The translations under genes and the position numbers were made by a program. DNA of 64,000 nucleotides from positions 29,430,760 to 29,494,759 of the forward strand of contig OX344762.1 in NCBI GenBank assembly GCA_947034895.1, written 5' to 3'. Position 1 is the stretch's first letter. Every line of letters begins with the position of its first letter. Positions 57,484 through 64,000 of this stretch are shown in pieces. Below the pieces are notes generated by a model that ran no database searches, had not been told where the DNA came from, and saw nothing but the letters and a program-made list of their open reading frames with translations. The DNA comes from Rhytidiadelphus loreus. Its lineage: Eukaryota > Streptophyta > Bryopsida > Hypnales > Hylocomiaceae.

Positions 57484-57513
57484 AAAAAAAAAAAAAAAAA
57501 GGGGGGGGGGGGG
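57484..57513. repeat. A17-G13 homopolymer junction
   Basis: Seventeen A are followed directly by thirteen G. Such runs are prone to sequencing and assembly length errors. Confidence 0.85.
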
Positions 57514-59869
57514 TGAGGATGGACTTCTATCCTAAGGCCACACGTATCCTTTGTTTTGGATACTAAATTTTGACTAGTTTCCAACGTATTTTGGAAACTA
57601 AACTTTGACCCCGAGTAAGCGAGAGGTTCACAATCCCATCACAGGTTTGGTTTTAACACCAAATCTAAGGCTTTCTTATACTCTTAGGTTCAAAGCTCCA
57701 CTGTTGGCGACAGTTTTTAATACACAATCTAGGGCTTTTAGGGTGTTGGGCTCCACTGTAGGAGAGAGTCGGAGAGAACCATTAAGGCCAAGCATATTTT
57801 TTGAATGGGAGTTAATTGACAACACATTTGCGAAGACCCCTACCCTCACTAAGAGTACCAAGATAAGACACAAATTAGTATCACTTTTTATTATTAGTAT
57901 TACACAATTTTGCGCTAAAGGCCCTCCAAAGCGGCATCGCCAAGGTACGTTGGGGGTTAACTTTAGGATTAGTTCAAGACACCAACAAAGACCCTTGAAA
58001 TACCTAAGTTAATTCACACAAAGATACGAGAGACTCTTGATGTACAACTTAGCACTCAAACACGTACAAGGACAAGGAAGAAGGACCCTAAAGACCATCC
58101 AAAGCTCAAAATGAAACAAACATGGAGCCAAAAGTGCTCTGAAAACATCATAGAGGTTTTTGGCTTCAAATGCCAAAAAGTATCCAAAACTAACTTGGAC
58201 CCATGAACCCCAAAACAAAAATGGAAGGTGGTTTGAGAGGAAGATGGGTGCCCTTTTATACTCTCATGGGCTCCCATCTTCTTCCATTTTAACCTCGGTA
58301 ATCCTATCAACTTAGATTTTCATCCTTATCTTCTAGAGTTTTACCATCTTGGGTTACATTGGTCCAACAATATAACTTTTGAAGTTCAATTCTAAATCAC
58401 AAACAAATAGTGCCATTGGCTTCAGAAGGCCATTTTAAACCCAAAGCATCCCCTACCCACTATTTTACTCACAAAAAACTCATCAACAACTAGCACCAAC
58501 TAGAATCAATAAAAGGATAAAAATCTAACTTTTGAAGGTTACCTTTTATGACAAAGGTGAATAGCTAGGATTTGGGGGAGGGATCTAGGGAGTAAGAAAA
58601 GATTCCTTCTTGACTTTGTTCCAACTTTGTGTGCTTCCAAGACGCCAGTCAACTCCACTTAAATTTTGCTGTATTTGATATTTGAAAAAATGTTGGTGAT
58701 TCGGACACTTCCTGCTATCAAAACTCTTTGAAACTTATTAAGCGCGTTATTAACATAAAAAGAGCTATCCTAATTTTTAGTGAGATTTTACCGCAACCTA
58801 GAAACTTCCCAGAATTTTTTTTTTGTGCATTTGAATGGTTGACCATTTGGAAAGGGCATCTCTGCAAGTCAAAAAATTGTGAAGGAACCTCTCATAGAGT
58901 TTTCCAAAGAATGCGCCAAATTTTGTGTCAGTCTTACGTACGCTTGGCGAGAAGGTAAAATTGGCCTTCCTTGATTTACAAACAGTTAAAGAATCTTTCA
59001 CATGCAAGGAAATCTTGGCAAATGGATTTTGCTTTTGAATTTCTGGAATGCTTCCAAACCTAGATCACAATATAGTAGCCGTAAATTCCTCTGCTGGCCT
59101 GTCTTAAGAAAGTGACTCATGTATGCTAGTAAATGCGGAATCTAATATTTTGTCGATGGAATGGAAAATCTAAAACCTATCTTTGGAGATTTATGTAGGG
59201 ATCTCTTTGTCTCTCTTCAGACCAATTTAGCCAAGCATGGTCACTGTCGTGTACCAAAATTAAGAATGTAGGTTTGTTAGGAAGAAAGTAGGAACAATGT
59301 GGGAGTATTAGCAAAAAAATTCGTTGATTGAATGGATAATTTTGAAATATTTCCATATTTAACATTTCATTACTATGAGTAAAAAGATAAAAAGGTTAAG
59401 AATATGAATTAAGTTTCCTAGTCAAAACCGAAAGCCGGAACCGGATCCGAATCCGTCAGATAGACAAGCGAATACTGAACCAACTGGATATCAATTTTAG
59501 ACTACTATCGGAAGATAACAGAACCCTACCGGGTTCCTAGTTGATAGACTAGAGTCTATCGGCCCTACCAGAGGAGTAGGGCGACCGTTCGGACGTACCG
59601 GATCCTCCTTAATGACGGAAACAACTGTCTTCCAACGGTAGGGATTGTTTCCAAGAAACAAGTTTAGGGTTAGCTAAGTTTACTTAACTTGTAGATTAGT
59701 AAACTAGTAGTATCCTTCCGAGCATTCAGAGTGGGTTTTTGCCCTTGGAGGAGTGGTAAGTTGAGTTTCCGCATTCAGAGGAGAGGAAAGGAATCCGGTA
59801 GTCTACAGCTTGTAGAAATCATCTGTTGGAGTGACTAAGGGACCTTCATCCGTGAGCGATCCAACAACG

Positions 59870-61774
59870 ATGGTGAAGGCGGAAGGAAGTGGTTTTGCTT
59901 CTTTCAAGATCAAGACGGTCTATTCGGCCATACCCAAGAACAAGGGAGAGCGGAAGCAGTTGGAGGAGGATCTGAGCCAGTTGGGATGTCTTGGATTTTT
60001 GCACTGACCCTGGAGTTTGAAGGACAAAGAGATGATCCTGGAGCTGATGGAGGCGCAATCTAACGGGTGGGCAAAGACCAACCGCGCTCTTCCGGCTAAG
60101 TGGACGATTGAAACGTGGAAGAAGGTTTACGACTTTCTGCGCTCCGAAGACGGGATGGCTTTCCGAACCGATAAGTTCACGGAGGGTAAGTTTGCAAATC
60201 CGCCAAACCCTAAGGATGGTTATGCAGTCACAGACTGCAAGGCAAGGAGAGATAGGAGATTGCTAGAGTTTATAGTCCCGGTTCTGTATCCGGAACGTCC
60301 AAACCGGATTACAGTGACTTGGGCGAATACAATATTTGGAGCACTGAGTGGAGAGAGGAAAGTCTTCTGGGGAGGAATAGTGAAGGATTTGGTAGAGAAA
60401 ATGGTCAGTACCCTAGGCAATACCAAGGGTACCTCTATTGGGCCTTTCCTTTTCCATTTATATGATTATTTGGGGACGCTCAGAAGTCAGGAGAGGACCG
60501 TGTATAAGGCAACAACCACTTTAGTGAAGCTGAATATTACTCCAACCTGAGAACGTGACGAAGAGGAGAGAAGGAAAGAACCGGATGAGGATTCCGAAAA
60601 GGCCTCGTCGGAGAAGAAGAAAGGGTCATCCGAAAGAAAAGGAAGGTCGAAGAAGATCCTAGCATCCGCAAAGAAAAAAGGTCCTAAGAGTGACAAGATG
60701 AAGTCAGCTGAACCGGAAGTGCAAGGAGTCGAGTCATTGGGGAGGATTATCTCGGATCTTGAGGTGATCCAAGAGGAGGTAGATACGGAAAGAGGAGCAG
60801 TTAGAAATGTCTGTAAATTGCTTGGTGGGATTTCCGTGTCTGAGTTAGCAAAAAAGATCGAGGGTTTGATCCGGGATTCGGATACCCGGAAGTCGGAAAC
60901 CCGGATCCAGGAACTGACCAATAAGAATAAGGATCTCCAGCGTCAGGTAGAGAAGAGTTTGGAGAAGGGTAAGGAAGTGAGGGAACTTTCTTTGGAGTTT
61001 GAGGAAATCCTTAAGAGGGTAAGGAGCTTTGTTTCCAATTCCGGGGACGTGTTGAACAAAGCCAAGCTTTATGATGAGGAGATCCACAAGGTTGGCAAGG
61101 AAGCAACGGCGAAGGCAGTTATGGTGCTAGCAGAGTATTCAGAGTAGGTAGAGAAGTTTATGTATGAGATCCGGGACAGTCTTCAGCAAGCCGGGTACTT
61201 TCTGAGATCCGACAAGGAGGAAGCAACACCAACACAGCCAAAACTGGATATGCCTCTTCCCTCGCCAATTAATCCGAAGGAGAGTTTAGATGCAGAGAAG
61301 ACGCCCTCCAAGAGTTTCCCCCTAGGTAAGAAGGAGACGAGATCGGGGTTTGTGCTCAGATCCGGTTCTAAGGAGCGAATCCGGAAGTCAGAATCAGGAC
61401 TAGGAACGCCTCAAAGTAAAGGTTCTAAACCTTCTCCCAGTACTCCCAGCACTACCAAGAAGTCGAGTACTTCCAAGAGGGCTAGAGAGGAGTCACCAAA
61501 GAAGGTACAATCTGAGGAGGACAAATTTCCCGAGGTCTCAACGAAGGAAGAGAGTGAGTCAGAATCCGAATCCGGGTCCGAGACTGGATCAAATTTCGAT
61601 TCTGAAGATGATGAGGATACGGTGGCGATTTCTCCAACGCATTTCAAGGTGAAGACTCCAACTTCATCAAAGGGTACGGTAACCAAGGGAAAGCCACCAA
61701 CCAGCAGAAAGCAACCGCCAAGGAAAGGTGTCGAGAAAACCGAGGAACCTTGTTCAAAACGGGCAAAGAAGTAG
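59870..61774 (+). pseudogene. 634-codon ORF with three nonsense changes, transposon-type protein
   Basis: One frame runs from ATG 59870 (context ACGATGG) to TAG 61772-61774. It has three in-frame stops, TGA at 60005 (codon 46), TGA at 60548 (codon 227) and TAG at 61145 (codon 426), and no frameshift. Residues ~1-226 look globular (SAIPKNKGERKQLEEDLSQL; LPAKWTIETWKKVYDF; NPKDGYAVTDCKARRDRR; ITVTWANTIFGALSGERK). A Lys/Ser/Glu-rich linker spans ~227-285, coiled coil ~285-425 (IQELTNKNKDLQRQVEKSLE), then a Ser/Pro/Lys-rich region, an acidic run (ESESESESGSE, ~560) and a basic C-terminus (PCSKRAKK) that could act as a nuclear signal. No zinc knuckle, protease or polymerase motif is seen. I have an impression of similar 'hypothetical' proteins in conifers but cannot verify it. 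The role may be gag-like or accessory; unknown. Confidence 0.6.
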
Positions 61775-63165
61775 TAGTTAGTTTTAGTTAGTTTGTGGTA
61801 GTTAGGGAAAGTTTCTTAAGTTAACCCCAGCTTGGTTAGAGAAAACTTAAGTTTTTGGTAGAAAGTAAATAGTTAGTTCAGTGTTTTTAGAAACATGCAC
61901 TTGAAACTGCAGTTAGACTGCAGTCTTCCGGATTTTCTGAGATAAGATCCATGTTTTGCGGATCGGATAGGATGGTAGGCAAGTCAACTTAGAAGGATAA
62001 GGAAGACACCTGTCAGTCTCTTGTCCTCTACTTTTTTGATCCTTGGGGCCTTTTAGGGTTCTTGGAAGTTAGTATTTAGGGGCGGAAGATAGTTGGAAGC
62101 CCCGAATGTTCTTACTCATGTTTTTTTCATTTTTGCAAATTCTAGAATTCCTTTCATATGTGTTGGTCTGAAAAGTCTTGGCTCTGTGATCGGTATGCCT
62201 TATAGTACTTAAGTTGCATGTGCGGATAGATTGTCTTTGCATTGTGTTGATAAGAGAAAGAATCCTTTGGATTCTGTTTGGATCCGATTTCAGGAGTATT
62301 AGAATTTGGTTGTTAAATCTTTGTGTATTGGGAGGGAGTTCTTATTGTTGAAGTTTCTCAAGTGTCTTCTGAGTAGGATATCCATTCTTAGATTGGGTAA
62401 ATCTTTTGGGAGGGAAAGGTGAATGCTAGCTGACGTCTGAGAGGTTCTGCTAAATCCGGGAGAGAGGAACGGGAAGATAGTTGGGATCCCCTAGTTATCA
62501 AGGTACCAGATTTGACTCTTGGGATTTTGTCCGGATAAGTCCGTCGTTGTGGCAAGAAAGGATTGTGGGGGTTTCCTGAGTGACCTACCAATCTGGACTA
62601 GTTTTCGAGTTGGCTGTGAAGAAGAATCCGCATCCCAGTTTCCGTGTTTATGTCTATGTGTTGTTTTAGTGAAACTTCAATCACTTTAATCTATTGATGG
62701 GTAGGATATATGTTCCCTTCCTCAAACCCAAGAGCGGAACCCTCTAATATAGAGGTTAAACTATTGGTTACAAGGATCACTAGATCCGGATCTGGAAAAG
62801 GTACATGATAACAACACTCCTCCTGAATCCGTTTCTGCATGATAGGATAAGGAGGTTATAATTGTCTATGGAAATGATACAGACTTGTTAGACTATGGGG
62901 TCTGTGGAAGTTGCAATATGGTGGTTGGTTGACTCAAGAAGAGAAGGCAGTATAGGACTAGTAGGACAAAGAAGTGCAGTTCCTAATTCGAAAATCCGGA
63001 TTCCTTTGACTTGAGTTATTTTGTGCTTTTTTTCCGTATATTTACACCCGGAATTTTGAGGAACCTACGAGCAAGATCCTTTGGGAACGATACTTGAGTC
63101 ACTTATGGTGTTTTACGTCAATTTAACGCCTAAAAGTGGGATTTGTGCTTTCTTGTGCTATGACA
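61775..63165 (+). other. non-coding 3' part of the 3.9-kb element
   Basis: After the ORF come short direct repeats (TAGTTAGTTTTAGTTAGTTT) and 1.4 kb without a supported gene. I searched it by eye for a copy of the element's first bases and found none. Confidence 0.45.
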
Positions 63166-63441
63166 GTCACATGCACTAGATTTAGGCTATTTTGGATAAG
63201 TTTCTTACAAGCCTACTAAGTTCTACTACTTCTTGATTCTAACTTATGTACAAGTGGGTTTGAAGGGGATTTTATGGGTAAAAGTCTATTTATGACCAAA
63301 GGCTATACAAGCATGTGACATGCCTATTTTAGTTCTACATTCTTTTTTGAACTTTCTTGTATAATATTATAACTTAAATTGTAATAATCTAAAAAAAAGA
63401 AAACATTGGATGTGTAACCTACGTGAAATTCAATTGAGCCT

Positions 63442-64000
63442 TCCAAGCAATAGATCTTTGTTGTGATATCTACTTTTGAATTCTCTAATGGCAATTGACT
63501 AACAGATCAATGCAAGTTAGTACCTAAGACCAAGTTTTGGTTATGACAACCAAAACTAAGGGCCAAATGGATTAGTCAAGCGGAAAAACAAAGTACACAA
63601 AGTTGTAGAGCTTATTTTTCCCTTTCCAAAATGATAAAGAACTCTGATTTTGACCCAAATCTCTAGTAGATAATGGCGGATGAAGTTTGGTCCTAAATCT
63701 AATGTTTGAAACATCATCCATTGATTCCTAAGGTTTTACTTATCAAAATTGAATGCAGATTTTTTGTATTGTTTCCTATTTTAAAATTTCTAGCTGATCC
63801 ATGAGTTTGACTTGATTTGGTCAACTTTGGTTGACTTTCATCCAAATCTTCACCGCTTTTGATTAAAACTTCATCCTATTCTAATTCATTCAATATTCTT
63901 CCAATTCTTGAAGTTAAAATGGTTTTGGAATACTCAAAATATGTTCTTTAAGATTCTATCCTTAATTCACCTCTTATTTAACTTTTATCCTTCTTGATAA
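63442..64000 (-). repeat. LTR-family fragment H, running off the window
   Basis: The reversed AAAGATCTATTGCTTGGAAG block (about 63450-63470) and, further on, the GGCGGATGAAGTTTGG / ...CATCATCC stem-loop region at 63675-63720 follow the 3' part of copy A in order. It lies directly upstream (in LTR orientation) of copy D, so two family members stand head to tail here. Confidence 0.5.

Larger units (their letters stand above)
59245..63165 (+). mobile_element. 3.9-kb element with TG/CA ends and 5-bp duplication, ORF-bearing, no LTR pair
   Basis: The element interrupts LTR copy D; comparison with copy B fixes its borders. It starts TGTCGTGTACC, ends GTGCTATGACA, and is flanked by GTCAC on both sides (59240-59244 and 63166-63170). 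TG...CA ends with a 5-bp duplication are those of an LTR retrotransposon, yet I find no direct repeat of the first bases upstream of the right end nor of the last bases after the left end. It is therefore either a solo LTR of nearly 4 kb that contains an ORF, or a decayed element whose LTRs I cannot recognise. It is clearly GC-richer than its surroundings and rich in CCGGA words. It carries the ORF at 59870-61774. Confidence 0.7.
57540..63411 (-). mobile_element. LTR copy D (reverse), split by a 3.9-kb element
   Basis: The minus strand follows copy B through U3 in two pieces, 63411-63166 and 59244-57540. The 5' TGTGAGCTCCC terminus itself is missing: similarity starts at the poly-T tract near 63400. 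Recognisable blocks include AAAATCCACTTGTACATAAG-like sequence (63250), GGTTGACTGGCGT-like sequence near 58655 and the GATGCCGCTTTGGAGGGCC leader block near 57930. The join of the two pieces matches copy B exactly apart from the duplicated GTCAC. Confidence 0.65.

Noticed and set aside
60017..60550. 177-codon frame as an intact gene
   Set aside because: It is the middle part of a longer single frame (59870-61774) bounded by nonsense codons, so the ATG at 60017 is internal.
1..64000. CRISPR arrays, bacterial operons, rRNA or tRNA genes
   Set aside because: Direct repeats present are tandem satellites or transposon repeats without spacer structure; no ribosome-binding-site-led gene clusters, rRNA cores or tRNA cloverleaf motifs were found by eye.

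Overview
The window reads as intergenic DNA of a large, transposon-rich plant genome. The evidence is AT-rich composition, GT-AG introns, CACTA, PIF/Harbinger-like and Tc1/mariner-like elements, and long LTRs with 5-bp target duplications. I see no intact cellular gene in 64 kb, and no rRNA, tRNA, CRISPR array or bacterial operon. Decayed reading frames carry many TAG and TGA stops but few frameshifts, as expected after long cytosine methylation and deamination. A conifer or other non-angiosperm seed plant is my best guess. This is an impression from the length of the LTRs and the style of the 59.9-61.8 kb ORF, and I cannot verify it here.

Layout. 0-5 kb: a candidate short exon, a 33-bp minisatellite and a decayed 528-codon ORF (minus strand). 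5-13 kb: a complete TTAA-flanked element, two abutting elements with 25-bp inverted ends that enclose a palindromic Harbinger-like MITE, and a TA-flanked MITE. 13.2-17.0 kb: a probable 3.8-kb solo LTR (copy A) with TATA box, short spliced exon and stem-loops. 17.8-19.1 kb: remnants of a HAT-repeat, UTP6-like gene. 19.9-20.5 kb: a ~180-bp tandem array. 22.1-29.2 kb: a nest of LTR copies B, G and C, a CACTA element in C's TATA box and a TTAA element in G. 29.4-31 kb: another copy of the short exon and a second ~180-bp array. 31.9-33.6 kb: a CACTA element built around a 1-kb palindrome. 36.7-39.0 kb: reverse LTR copy E. 41.7-49.5 kb: a CACTA hairpin, a MITE with a 4-bp target duplication, a Tc1-like transposase pseudogene, tandem arrays and further TTAA-family fragments. 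53.3-55.4 kb: a decayed DNA-methyltransferase-like gene split by a TTAA element. 55.8-56.6 kb: a second 4-bp-duplication MITE inside the short exon of LTR copy D. 57.5-63.4 kb: LTR copy D (reverse), split by a 3.9-kb element with TG/CA ends, a 5-bp duplication and a decayed 634-codon ORF.

The points most worth following are: the methyltransferase-like pseudogene; the 3.9-kb TG/CA element that carries an ORF but no visible LTR pair; a short exon with conserved splice donor inside an LTR family; a fold-back, TATA-containing module shared by unrelated transposon superfamilies; and two MITE families (4-bp duplication, and TTAA) that I cannot assign with confidence. All coordinates and alignments were read by eye, so percentages are not given and borders of decayed copies are approximate.
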